NCBI GenBank assembly: GCA_965279115.1
Contig: OZ257137.1
Coordinates: 6,510,001 to 6,574,000, forward strand
From: JAEUOS01 sp965279115
GTDB taxonomy: Bacteria; Pseudomonadota; Gammaproteobacteria; Burkholderiales; JAEUOS01
Reading direction: 5' to 3'
Length of the DNA stretch: 64,000 nt
A program made the translations under genes and the position numbers. The notes under the pieces were generated by a model. It was not told the DNA's origin, searched no databases, and saw only the letters and a list, made by a program, of their open reading frames with translations. Numbering within the stretch: the first letter of the stretch is position 1; each line of letters begins with the position of its first letter. Positions 8,851-17,588 of this stretch are shown piece by piece.

Positions 8851-9263
8851 TGCGCGTCATGCACGCTTTCCAGCCAGCCTGCGGCCCGCAGATCCTCATC
8901 ATCGATGATTCCGAGGACGACGTCCTGCTGGCGTCGGCCTATATTCGCCGCTGGATCAAGAGTGCACGCTTTCGCCGCGTCGACAACCAGCGCGACCTGC
9001 AGGCGGCCCTGGCCGCGCAGGCCTGGGACCTGGTGTTGTGCGACCACAACATGCCAGGCTTCGACTCCACCGCCGCGCTCCAGCAGGTTCGCAAGGACGC
9101 GCCGAAGCTGCCGTTTTTCGTCTATTCCGGCGACTTGAGCCGGGATCAGGCCGCCCTCGCGATGAACGGCGGTGCTGACGGCGTGCTCGAGAAACGTGAC
9201 ACCCCCGGGCTTCTGCGGGTCATCGGCGAAGCCCTCGGCACCCAAAACCTGGCGCACGCCTGA
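8850..9263 (+). CDS. Single-domain response regulator coupled to flgN
   Basis: The 137-residue product is a lone receiver domain with no output domain. The fold markers are present: acidic pair DD in ILIIDDSEDDVLLASAY, phospho-acceptor Asp in LVLCDHNMPGFDS, and a switch Ser in FFVYSGDLS. The usual lysine near the end of strand 5 is in VLEKRDTPG. The start codon overlaps the flgN stop, so it is cotranslated with the flagellar chaperone. It is not CheY, which lies at 29832. Its kinase and target are unknown; a phosphorylation sink or a partner of the kinase at 9948 are possibilities only. Confidence 0.88.
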   Translation: MRVMHAFQPACGPQILIIDDSEDDVLLASAYIRRWIKSARFRRVDNQRDLQAALAAQAWDLVLCDHNMPGFDSTAALQQVRKDAPKLPFFVYSGDLSRDQAALAMNGGADGVLEKRDTPGLLRVIGEALGTQNLAHA

Positions 9264-9323
9264 AAACGCGCGGCGACCGCCTCGCCATTGCCGCCGGCGT
9301 TCCGGTCCCGAGCCAGGCGCGGG

Positions 9324-9887
9324 CTAGATCTTGCGAAGCTGGGGAAGCTGGTTGACACGCAGCCAGTAGTGCGCCAGCCGCGAGAGCGAATCCATCAATT
9401 CCTCGAAATTGACCGCCTTGACGACATAGCTGTTGACGCCGCTCTGGTAGGCTTCCTGAAGGTCGCGTTCCTCGCGGGACGAGGTCAGCATCACCACCAC
9501 TTGACGCTGCAATTCGGGATGCGAGCGCACCTCGCGCAGGACTTCCAGGCCGGTCAGCTTGGGCAGCTTCAGGTCAAGCAGCATCAGTTTCGGCTGCGAA
9601 TGGCCTACGCGACCGGCGAAGGTGCCGCGCCCATACAGGTAATCCAGCGCTTCGGCCCCGTCCTGGACATGAACAATCGAAGCCACTGCGCCGGCCCGCT
9701 TGAGCGCCCGGCGCACAAGCTCGGCGTCATTAGGATCGTCCTCTACAAGCAGAATGTCCGCATCAAGATCTTGTTCGGTGCTCAACACAACCTCGAAGCG
9801 GGGGCGATTCGCCGGATTTGGGTTACGGAAGAGGATAGATGTCGGTGGAAACGGCTGCCAGCGCCCTGACCAAGCCGGATCAGACAA
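9324..9887 (-). CDS. Rcp1-type response regulator paired with the adjacent kinase
   Basis: A receiver-only protein of the Rcp1 class, which partners phytochrome-like kinases. It has ILLVEDDPNDAELVRRALKR, the phospho-acceptor in LMLLDLKLPKLTGLEVLRE, MLTSS at the switch position, and YVVKAVNFEELMDSL near the C-terminus. It lies 60 bases downstream of the multi-sensor kinase on the same strand, as expected of a cognate pair. The ATG at 9887 gives about 40 residues before the receiver; a GTG at 9788 would start just before the fold and is a credible alternative. Confidence 0.9.
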   Translation of the reverse strand: MSDPAWSGRWQPFPPTSILFRNPNPANRPRFEVVLSTEQDLDADILLVEDDPNDAELVRRALKRAGAVASIVHVQDGAEALDYLYGRGTFAGRVGHSQPKLMLLDLKLPKLTGLEVLREVRSHPELQRQVVVMLTSSREERDLQEAYQSGVNSYVVKAVNFEELMDSLSRLAHYWLRVNQLPQLRKI

Positions 9888-9947
9888 GAGTGTACAGAAA
9901 TTCCGCCTTGGGTGTTTTGATGAATAGATGGCAAAAACATCAGTTGG

Positions 9948-12900
9948 TCACGAATCGCCGCCGGCTTCCGGCAAAGACATTACTACCGACGTGCTCGGCA
10001 TGGAGAACCGCAACGTCGCGCCTTTGCCCGTGGCGCCCTCCGCCCATACACGACCATGATGCCGCTCGACCACCCGCTTGACGATCGCCAGACCGACTCC
10101 GGTGCCCTCGAATTCGGCGCGCGAATGAAGCCGCTGGAACATGCCGAAAAGCTTGCCCGCATAGTCGGCATCGAAACCGGCGCCATTGTCGGCGACCGAA
10201 AAAACCACCTCCCCGCCCTCCATGACACTGTCGACCGCGATTCTGGCACCCGGGGTAGTGCCGGTGAACTTGAACGCATTGAATATCAGGTTCGACCACA
10301 CCTGGCGCAACATCGCCGGATCGCCGAACACGTCCGGCAACGCGCCGACCGCGACTTCCGGTGAATGGGAAAACGCCGCTTGCGCTTCCGTGACGATGCC
10401 CTGCACCATCAGCCGGGTGGAAACCCGCTGGTATGAAGCAGACCCGCGCGAAAGCCGCGAGAATTCCAGCAGCCCGTCGATGAGTTCGGCCATGCGCCGG
10501 GCGCTGGCGATGATCTGGTCGACATCGCGGCGGCTCTCGTCGTCCAAAGCGCTGCCGGCCCCCGACTTGAGCAATTGCGCATAACCGTCGACGGCGCGCA
10601 ACGGCGCCCTGAGGTCATGCGCGACGGTATACGAAAACGACTCCAGCTCGCGCGCCGCGGCCGACAGTTCGGCAGTGCGTTCGGTGACCTTGGCTTCCAG
10701 CGCGCCGTTGAGGCGCTGCATTTCCCGCTCGGCCCACTTGCGCCCGCTGATATCGCGGACATACGTCTGCTCAAGCCTCCGGCCGCCGATCTCCACCGGC
10801 CCCGCGGCCGCCTCGACGTCGACATACTCGCCGTCGGCGGCGCGCATGCGCAGCTCGACATAGCCGACCGACTGCCCCAGTTCCATGACCCGCCGCTGGC
10901 GCCGGCGCACCAGGTCCATGGACGGCGCGTCGAACCGCTCCAGGATGTTGGTGCCGATCAGCGCACCGCCATCGGTCTCGCGAAGGATGCGCACCATCGC
11001 AGGATTGACATACTCGACCACGCCAAAGTGATGCAGCATGACCCCTTCCTGCGCCAGCTCGATCAGGCTGCGATAACGCAAGTCGAGTTCCCGCTGCGCC
11101 GCCTGCGCCCGGAAACGCTGGATCAGAACCCCGGCAAGCGCCGCGGCATTGCCGGTGAGTTCAAGATCCTCCGGTACGGGCTGCGCCGCGGTGGCGCAAT
11201 ACACCGCGAAAGTCGCCACGACCTCGCCGGCGCTGCCGTGTACCGGCGTCGACCAGGCGGAAGCGAAACCTGACGCCTGCGCAGCCAGGCGATACTTTTC
11301 CCATGCCGGATCGGATGCGATGTCGCCGCTGACCACGGTCTGGTTCAGGTAGGCTGCCGCTCCGCAGGTGCCATTGTCGGCGCCGACCGCGACGCCGGCG
11401 GCAATCGCTTCGATGAACGCGGTCGGTGCCAAGGGAGACGACATCGGCATGAGCAGATCACCCTCCAGCATCAACAACGAAGCGATCCCGGGGCGTGCAA
11501 GGGCCGATTCGATCGACAGGCATAGCGTGTCCATCAGGTCTGCCAGCGGCGCATCCGCCGCCAGCAATTCATAGACCCGGCGCTCTCCAGCCCGTGCCAG
11601 GTCGCTGCGGTAACGCTCGCTGATGTCCGACCCGACCCCCCGATAGCCGGTGAAAGTCCCGCCGGGACCGAAAATGGGTTCGCCGCGGACCGCCACGTAG
11701 GCGCGAATCCCGTCAGGCCGGTCGACTTCGAGCACGAGATGGGCAAACGGCAAGTGCGCCTCGAGATCGCGCTTGTGCTCCTCCCAGGTTGTGCCGAGAG
11801 GGCGCGAGCTGCCCCGCTCCCAGCGCGTAAGTCCGATGCTTTCCCCGAGCGGCTTGTCGACGCGATAGCCATGCATGTCGGTGCGCACAAAGCGGAACTG
11901 CGCATCCTGCTCCCAGTACCAGTCGGACGAAAGCGAGGTGAGCTGCCTGAAACGCACCTCGCTCTCCTTGAGCGAACGCTCGGCGGCCACCCGCGCGGTG
12001 ACATCGATCGCCATCGACAGGTAGCCGATGAAATTGCCGGCACCGTCGGTGAGGCGGGAGTTGTTCCATTCGCAAACGATGCGCTGGCCGTCACGCGTCA
12101 GGTTCTCGTTGCCGGCTGCGGTGACGGTCAAACCGTCAGCCATCTGGCTGAACAGGGTCAACACGGCCTCACGGGATTCCTCCGGAACAATGATTTCCAG
12201 GGAATTGCGACCCAGCATTTCGGCCGCGCTCCAGCCGAACATCCGTTCGGCCGCCGGATTCCATACCTGCACGGCGAAATCGGCACCGTTGATCACGCAG
12301 GCATACGGCATCGTGTCGACGATCTGGCGCAGGCGTTCGAGATTGTCTGCAGCCGCGCGCTGCAGGCGCTCGCGCTCGGCTTCGGCGGCGCGCCGCGCGC
12401 TGATGTCGACGATGGACGCGCGCAACAACTCGCCTTCGCCCGGCAGGCGCATCCAGCGCGCCTCGACCGGGATCACCCGCCCGTCGGCGCCGGTGATGCT
12501 CCATTCGTTGACCACGTTTTCGCCCGCCAGCACGCGTCGCGCCACTTGCATCACCTCGACGCGCAACTGTTCAGGCGAAAGGTCGTGACGCGCGGACAAC
12601 TCGACCACGGAGACACCGACCAGCTGCTCCCGGGTGGTGCCGAACAGGCGGGTGGTGGCGGCATTGGCCTCGACGACCAGGCCGGTACGGTAGTCGGCCA
12701 CCATGATCGCCTCCGGCGCGTCGTCGATCAGGCCGCGAAAGCGCGCCAGGGAAGACGCGAGCTCCCTGCGCTGCCTTTCGATCTGCCCGGCCATGCGGTT
12801 GAATTGCGCCACCAGGCCCGGAACATCCGAACCCAGGGGCGAATCCGCAAGGCGGATCGCCACCGGCCCTTCGCCATCCGCATCCGAGGCGGATTCGGCG

Positions 12901-13178
12901 AGCGCGCGCGAGGTCATGTGCAATTCGCGCACCTTCCTGCGCATGTCGTTGCGCATCGCCGCGAGCGCGACCGCTGCAACCAGGGCGACGCCCGCCAGAA
13001 ACGGCCAGTTCGCGAGAAGCGCCGCCCGCACACCGGGTTCGCCGCGCACGGCCAGCAAGGCGGCGCCAAACGGAAGCGCCGCCAGCAGGATCGTCAAACC
13101 GAACTTGAGATCCAGCCGCACGAGACGATCCCCCTTCGAAGATCGGGCGGCGGGGGAAGCACCGGGTATGTCCGACAT
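9948..13178 (-). CDS. Membrane histidine kinase with PAS-PAS-PAS-GAF-PAS sensors
   Basis: A 1076-residue sensor kinase. Two membrane spans lie near residues 26-46 and 55-75, with almost no periplasmic loop, so sensing is probably cytosolic. After a HAMP-like helix (about 80-145) come PAS domains (about 150-270, 285-395, 405-520), a GAF domain (about 540-690) and another PAS (about 700-815). The dimerisation helix has SYTVAHDLRAPLRAVDGY with His near residue 852, the phytochrome-like HisKA type. ATP-binding motifs are NLIFNAFKF, DNGAGFD and GTGVGLAIVKRVV. There is no C-terminal receiver; the Rcp1-like regulator downstream is the obvious partner. It starts 103 bases after fliA on the same strand. 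The signal sensed cannot be read from sequence. Confidence 0.93.
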   Translation of the reverse strand: MSDIPGASPAARSSKGDRLVRLDLKFGLTILLAALPFGAALLAVRGEPGVRAALLANWPFLAGVALVAAVALAAMRNDMRRKVRELHMTSRALAESASDADGEGPVAIRLADSPLGSDVPGLVAQFNRMAGQIERQRRELASSLARFRGLIDDAPEAIMVADYRTGLVVEANAATTRLFGTTREQLVGVSVVELSARHDLSPEQLRVEVMQVARRVLAGENVVNEWSITGADGRVIPVEARWMRLPGEGELLRASIVDISARRAAEAERERLQRAAADNLERLRQIVDTMPYACVINGADFAVQVWNPAAERMFGWSAAEMLGRNSLEIIVPEESREAVLTLFSQMADGLTVTAAGNENLTRDGQRIVCEWNNSRLTDGAGNFIGYLSMAIDVTARVAAERSLKESEVRFRQLTSLSSDWYWEQDAQFRFVRTDMHGYRVDKPLGESIGLTRWERGSSRPLGTTWEEHKRDLEAHLPFAHLVLEVDRPDGIRAYVAVRGEPIFGPGGTFTGYRGVGSDISERYRSDLARAGERRVYELLAADAPLADLMDTLCLSIESALARPGIASLLMLEGDLLMPMSSPLAPTAFIEAIAAGVAVGADNGTCGAAAYLNQTVVSGDIASDPAWEKYRLAAQASGFASAWSTPVHGSAGEVVATFAVYCATAAQPVPEDLELTGNAAALAGVLIQRFRAQAAQRELDLRYRSLIELAQEGVMLHHFGVVEYVNPAMVRILRETDGGALIGTNILERFDAPSMDLVRRRQRRVMELGQSVGYVELRMRAADGEYVDVEAAAGPVEIGGRRLEQTYVRDISGRKWAEREMQRLNGALEAKVTERTAELSAAARELESFSYTVAHDLRAPLRAVDGYAQLLKSGAGSALDDESRRDVDQIIASARRMAELIDGLLEFSRLSRGSASYQRVSTRLMVQGIVTEAQAAFSHSPEVAVGALPDVFGDPAMLRQVWSNLIFNAFKFTGTTPGARIAVDSVMEGGEVVFSVADNGAGFDADYAGKLFGMFQRLHSRAEFEGTGVGLAIVKRVVERHHGRVWAEGATGKGATLRFSMPSTSVVMSLPEAGGDS

Positions 13179-13281
13179 GCCGGGAATGACCTACGGATTC
13201 AGCGCGAGCGTCTGCATCCCCGCATCATAACCGGGGCGCCGGACCTCGTCCGGCGCCTCGTGGCCCCTCGGGTCCTTCCTG

Positions 13282-13998
13282 TCAGGACCAGTCCTTGAGC
13301 TTGGACCGGATGCGCGCCACCGCCTGGCTGTGCAACTGGCAGACCCGCGATTCCGTGACCCCCAGGATGGCGGCGATCTCGCGGAAATTGAGTTCCTGCT
13401 CGTAGTACAGGCCCATGAGCATCTTTTCCCGCTCCGGCAAGCCGTCAATGGCACCGACGAGCGCGTTGCGAAAACGCGCGTCGCGCACCTGGGTGAGCGG
13501 ATCGCCGGAAGTGTCGGCGAGGTGCCGGTCCAGGAATGGATCGCCGTCGTCCCCGTTATCCTGGCTGTCGAAATGGATCAACTGCGCGCCGCGCGCGTCG
13601 GCCAGCATGTCCTGGTACTCCGCCAGGGAGAGCTTCATCTCCTTGGCCACCTCGGGTTCGGTCGGCGGGCGGCCGAGCCGGTGCTCAAGCCTGCCGATGG
13701 CCTTCTCGATATCGCGCTGGGCGCGTCGCACGCCGCGCGGCATCCAGTCGTTGGCGCGCAATTCGTCGAGCATCGCGCCCTTGATGCGCTGCGATGCATA
13801 GGTTTCGAACTGCGCGCCCTGGCCTTCCTCGAAACGGCCGGCCGCGTCCATCAGGCCCAGCATGCCGGCCTGGACCAGGTCATCGACCTGCACGGAGGCC
13901 GGTAGCCGCGCCAGCAGATGATGCGCCATGCGCTTTACCAGTGGCACGAACTGTTCGACATTGAGTTTGCGTTCAACTACGCCGGTAGCGGTATACAT
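13282..13998 (-). CDS. fliA: FliA, flagellar sigma factor (sigma-28)
   Basis: FliA directs RNA polymerase to late flagellar and chemotaxis promoters and is held by FlgM. At 238 residues it has sigma region 2 (QVDDLVQAGMLGLMDAAGRF, FETYASQRIKGAMLDELR, then DWMPRGVRR), region 3 (RPPTEPEVAKEMKLSLAEY) and region 4 with the helix-turn-helix NFREIAAILGVTESRVCQLH. Likely targets in this window are the sites at 7975 and 36147. It is downstream of flhG and follows flhB-flhA-flhF-flhG, a common proteobacterial order. Confidence 0.97.
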   Translation of the reverse strand: MYTATGVVERKLNVEQFVPLVKRMAHHLLARLPASVQVDDLVQAGMLGLMDAAGRFEEGQGAQFETYASQRIKGAMLDELRANDWMPRGVRRAQRDIEKAIGRLEHRLGRPPTEPEVAKEMKLSLAEYQDMLADARGAQLIHFDSQDNGDDGDPFLDRHLADTSGDPLTQVRDARFRNALVGAIDGLPEREKMLMGLYYEQELNFREIAAILGVTESRVCQLHSQAVARIRSKLKDWS

Positions 13999-14016
13999 GA
14001 GCGTTCCAGTCCTTGC

Positions 14017-14868
14017 TTAGTGCGTTGGTGTTGCGTTGGTTTCGTCCTGCATGCATTCGGCCAGGCGCCAGCCTTGCGCTTCCGAGGCGACGCGGGCGAA
14101 GGCGCGCGCGGCTTCGGCGTGTGGCGCCGCCCCGTTGCCGAAGGCGGCCCCGCGTGTGGTGCGCAAGACGTTGCCGCAGTAGCCGACGGTCGCGCCGAGA
14201 AAGCGCCGCGCGGTGTCCGACAACTGCCGGCACGCGGCCCGCGCGCCGCGCTCGCCGTCCCCGCCGTTGACCAGCACGCGGAAGGCCGGACTGCACTCGC
14301 GCGGCGGGGCGGCGGCCTGCTTGATCGCCGCGTAGGCGGAGGTCAGTGAACGCTCCCCCGTCCCCATGACCAGCAGCGCCTCGGCATGCTCGGAAAGAAG
14401 CGGAAGCCATCGTCCGCCCTCCAGCGGCGGCGCCGACGGCAGGTTCACCACCACCATGTCCGCCGGCTCGGCCAGGCGCATGAATCCGGAAAAGAAATCG
14501 CTGCCGGCCGCGTCCGCCGCGACCAGCGCCGACAATCCCTCGATCGCCGACACGGCGCGCAGCCCGGGGGCGCAACGAACCGCCACCTCGCTGAACTCGC
14601 GCTCGCCCTGGATCATCGAGAGCAGGTCCGCCTGGGGCCGGAATCCGAGCCCGGTCATGGCCGTCCCGACGGCGTCGAGCAAAACAACGCTGCGCCCGGC
14701 GCGCGCCATGCACATCGCGACCTGTCCCGCGCATGCGCCCTGCCCCTGTGCATCATGGTCGCCGATGACCGGCAGGACACGCAGGATGCGACGGTTGAGC
14801 AGGCTGCGCAGTCCGGCCGCCTGGTCGCCACCGGTTGCCGCCGTGCGATGGGATGTACGTGCGCTCAT
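14017..14868 (-). CDS. flhG: FlhG/FleN-like MinD-family protein with degenerate P-loop
   Basis: Position between flhF and fliA and a MinD-like fold identify this as FlhG, which with FlhF controls flagellar number or placement. From the ATG at 14868 it has 283 residues; a GAGG site 8 bases upstream supports this over the GTG at 14886. The expected Walker A motif (KGGxGKT) is absent: the equivalent loop reads IGDHDAQGQGACAGQVAMCM, without either lysine. Later MinD-like strands remain (SVVLLDA, ADMVVVNLPSAPP). The protein therefore probably cannot bind or hydrolyse ATP like classical FlhG. It may act as a static partner or anti-activator; a distinct function is possible. Confidence 0.8.
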   Translation of the reverse strand: MSARTSHRTAATGGDQAAGLRSLLNRRILRVLPVIGDHDAQGQGACAGQVAMCMARAGRSVVLLDAVGTAMTGLGFRPQADLLSMIQGEREFSEVAVRCAPGLRAVSAIEGLSALVAADAAGSDFFSGFMRLAEPADMVVVNLPSAPPLEGGRWLPLLSEHAEALLVMGTGERSLTSAYAAIKQAAAPPRECSPAFRVLVNGGDGERGARAACRQLSDTARRFLGATVGYCGNVLRTTRGAAFGNGAAPHAEAARAFARVASEAQGWRLAECMQDETNATPTH

Positions 14869-14878
14869 GTGACTGGCC

Positions 14879-16351
14879 TCAAGCACGGCGCAGACCGAAA
14901 CCGGATTCCGCGTCGCCCCCGCCGGAGCGGGATGCGGCCATGGCCCTGGCGGCGACTTCGTTGTCCTGCCACGCGAAGACCGGATCCACCGCCGCCTTGA
15001 GCGCGCGATGCACGAGCGCGTTCCCGGCCGCCTGATGCAGGTCTTCCGGAACCCTTTGACCGTTGGTCACGGCGAGTATTTCCAGCGAATGGCGGGCCAC
15101 CACGTCAAGCACCGGGCCGAGTTTCGCCGCCTCGTCGATCTTGGTGAGGATGGCGCCCGCGAGCGGCCGCGCCCCCGCGGCCTTGCCCTGGTAGGCGCGC
15201 GCCACATCTTCAAGGGTTTCCGCCTGCGCCGCGGCATTCAGGAGCAGCACGCGGCGGATGCTGGGGTTGTCGAGCAGGTTGATCTGTTCGGAGACGCGGT
15301 TGTCGCGCTGCCCCATGCCGGTGGTGTCGATCAGCACCATGCGCTTGCCTGACATGGTGGAGATGGTGGCCTCGAGCTCGGCGTACGACTGGGCCGAGTG
15401 CACCGGCACGCCGAGGATCTTGCCGTAGATGGAAAGCTGGTCGAACGCCCCGATCCTGTAACTGTCGGTGGTGATCAGGCCGAGCGACTGGGCGCCGTAC
15501 TTGACCACGCAACGCGCGGCCAGCTTGGCGGTCGTGGTGGTCTTGCCCACACCGGTGGGACCGACCAGTGCATAGATGCCGCCGGCCTCGACCATGTCTC
15601 GGGCCGGATCAACGCACTTGAGATTGCGGGAAAGCACGTCCGAGACCCATTTGCGCGATTGCGCCTCGTTGTGGTCGTCCGGCAGTTTGTCGGCAACGGT
15701 GCGGGCGAGGCTGGCGGAAAACCCCGCCTCGACCAATTCGCGCCACAGCTTTACGGCAAGCGGGCGGCGCTCGGACATGTCGCGCCAGGCGAGGCCGGCG
15801 ATCTGGTCCTGCAACATCGATTTCATCGAGGAAAGCTCGCGCATCAGCAACGCCTCGTGCGGGCTGGGCGAAGTCCGCGCCGCGGGCGCTGCGACAGCCG
15901 GGGCCGCGGGTGCGACCGGCGCCGCGCTGGCGGAGGCAGCAGCCGGCCATGCGGAAGGCTTGGCCGCAGCATTCTGGGACGCATAGGCGTTGAGCGCTTC
16001 CCAGTCCTTTGCCGCGATCGGGCGCGGCGACTGCGCCGCCTCCACACGCGGCGCGAAGTCCTTGAGGCTGGTAAAGCGACCGTCCCGCTGGGGCGCCTGC
16101 TCGCGTTGCGCGGGTCGCGGTGCGGGCGCTGCCGGCGCCGCGGCCTTGACGGCACGTGCCGGCGCGGCCGGCGGGCGAACCGGCGTGGCTTCCGCGACGG
16201 CAATTTCCCCGGGCGCTTCCACCATGGCGAGGATCTCCACACCGCCAGCGGTCTTGCGATTCGAAATCACGAGCGCATCGGGTCCGAGTTCGGCCTTCAT
16301 CTTCTGCATGGCCTCGCGCGCGGTGGCACCGAGAAATTTTTTCATCATCAT
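14879..16351 (-). CDS. flhF: FlhF, SRP-like GTPase for flagellar placement
   Basis: FlhF is an SRP-family GTPase that recruits early flagellar parts to the assembly site. The 490-residue protein has a B domain beginning MMMKKFLGATAREAMQKMKA, a long Ala/Pro-rich linker (about 60-165), an N domain of helices, and a G domain from about residue 255. Motifs are GPTGVGKTTTTAKLAA (P-loop), TTDSYRIGAFDQL (G2), VLIDTTGMGQRD (G3) and AILTKIDEAAKLG (G4 TKxD). The stop overlaps the region where flhG begins. Its first 30-odd bases and upstream leader are duplicated in front of the FlhA-like gene at 16406. Confidence 0.97.
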   Translation of the reverse strand: MMMKKFLGATAREAMQKMKAELGPDALVISNRKTAGGVEILAMVEAPGEIAVAEATPVRPPAAPARAVKAAAPAAPAPRPAQREQAPQRDGRFTSLKDFAPRVEAAQSPRPIAAKDWEALNAYASQNAAAKPSAWPAAASASAAPVAPAAPAVAAPAARTSPSPHEALLMRELSSMKSMLQDQIAGLAWRDMSERRPLAVKLWRELVEAGFSASLARTVADKLPDDHNEAQSRKWVSDVLSRNLKCVDPARDMVEAGGIYALVGPTGVGKTTTTAKLAARCVVKYGAQSLGLITTDSYRIGAFDQLSIYGKILGVPVHSAQSYAELEATISTMSGKRMVLIDTTGMGQRDNRVSEQINLLDNPSIRRVLLLNAAAQAETLEDVARAYQGKAAGARPLAGAILTKIDEAAKLGPVLDVVARHSLEILAVTNGQRVPEDLHQAAGNALVHRALKAAVDPVFAWQDNEVAARAMAASRSGGGDAESGFGLRRA

Positions 16352-17588
16352 GGCTGTGGCCTCTTCACAAACTCGCTTGATTCATTCCTGGGTTTTGCAT
16401 ACACGTCAGCCGGGCATTCCGCCGCGCGCCCCCACCATCCCGGCAACACGGATGGTGCAGACGTCCGGGATCTCGGCGTACGAAAACACTTTCAGGCGCT
16501 GCAATACACGGCGCGCCATACGCGACAGGCCGGGACGCAGCCGGTCGGGCACCAGCAGTGCAGGCGGCTTGCCTAGATCCTCGAGCCGCTTTGCCTCAGC
16601 CAGCAGGTCACGCGACAGGTTCTCGGCAAGTCCGGGTTCGATGCCCAGAAGCTCACCTGTGGCGGGACTGACGGACTGCTCCAGTAACCGCTCGAGGTCG
16701 GGCTCGAGCACCAGCATCCCGATATCGGCCGAAGGTCCGAACTGCATCTGCAGGATCGCGTGCCCGAGGGCGATGCGCACCTGCGCCACCAGCTCGGCCG
16801 CGTCTTTGGTCCGGGCCGCATGGTCGATGAGGGTTTCGACGATGCTGCGCATGTCGCGGATGTTCACTCCCTCCTCGAGCAGGCCCTGCAACACGCGGGT
16901 AAACGTGGTGAGCGGAATGAGCCTTGGTGTGAGGTAGTCGATCAAGTTCGGCACCCGGCAGTTGAAGTGATCGATCAGGGCCTCGGTTTCAATGATGCCC
17001 AGCAACGCATGTGCATGCGACTGCATGAGATGGTTCAGGTGCGTGGCCACCACCGTGTCGGCATCGACCACCGTGTAGCCGGAGGCCAATGCCTTTTCGC
17101 GGATGGCGCTCTCGATCCAGATCCCGGGCAGTCCGAAAGCCGGTTCGCGCGCAGGCGTGCCGGGCAATGGCGCCACCGCATTGCCGGGGTTGATGGCCAA
17201 GAGCATGCCGGCATGAACTTCGCCCTCGCCGACGACCACGTCCTTCAGGCTGATGCGATAGGCGTTGGATTTAAGTACGAAGCTGTCCCTGATGTGCACC
17301 TGCGGCGGCAGGAATCCAACCTCCTGAGCAAAGTTCCTGCGAATCCCCTGAATGCGCTTCAGCAGTTCGCCACCCTGCCCGCGGTCGACCAGCGGAATCA
17401 GTTTGTACCCGAATTCCAGGCCCAGCTCCTCGACCGGCCGCAGGTCTTCCCAGGAGGCTTCTTGGTCTTCCCAGGAGGCTTGCACGGTTGTGGTCTGTGC
17501 GGGCGCCTTCTCGTCGGCTGCCGCGGCTTCCTTGCGGGCGGTCTTCTTCGCCTGCCAACCGTCCACCCAGTTCGCGCCCGCGCCAAAC
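16317..17588 (-). repeat. Tandem duplication, derived copy
   Basis: Second copy of a unit running from the last flhA membrane segment to the first about 10 codons of flhF. It aligns with 17589-18838 at an offset of 1272 bases at the flhA 3' end and flhF start, and 1251 bases near the flhA membrane segment; the 21-base difference is the internal SWED repeat. The stretch holding both stop codons and the flhF leader (16335-16461 against 17607-17733) is about 90% identical by eye, while the middle of the coding part is nearer 75-80%. Boundaries are approximate to about 10 bases. Confidence 0.85.
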
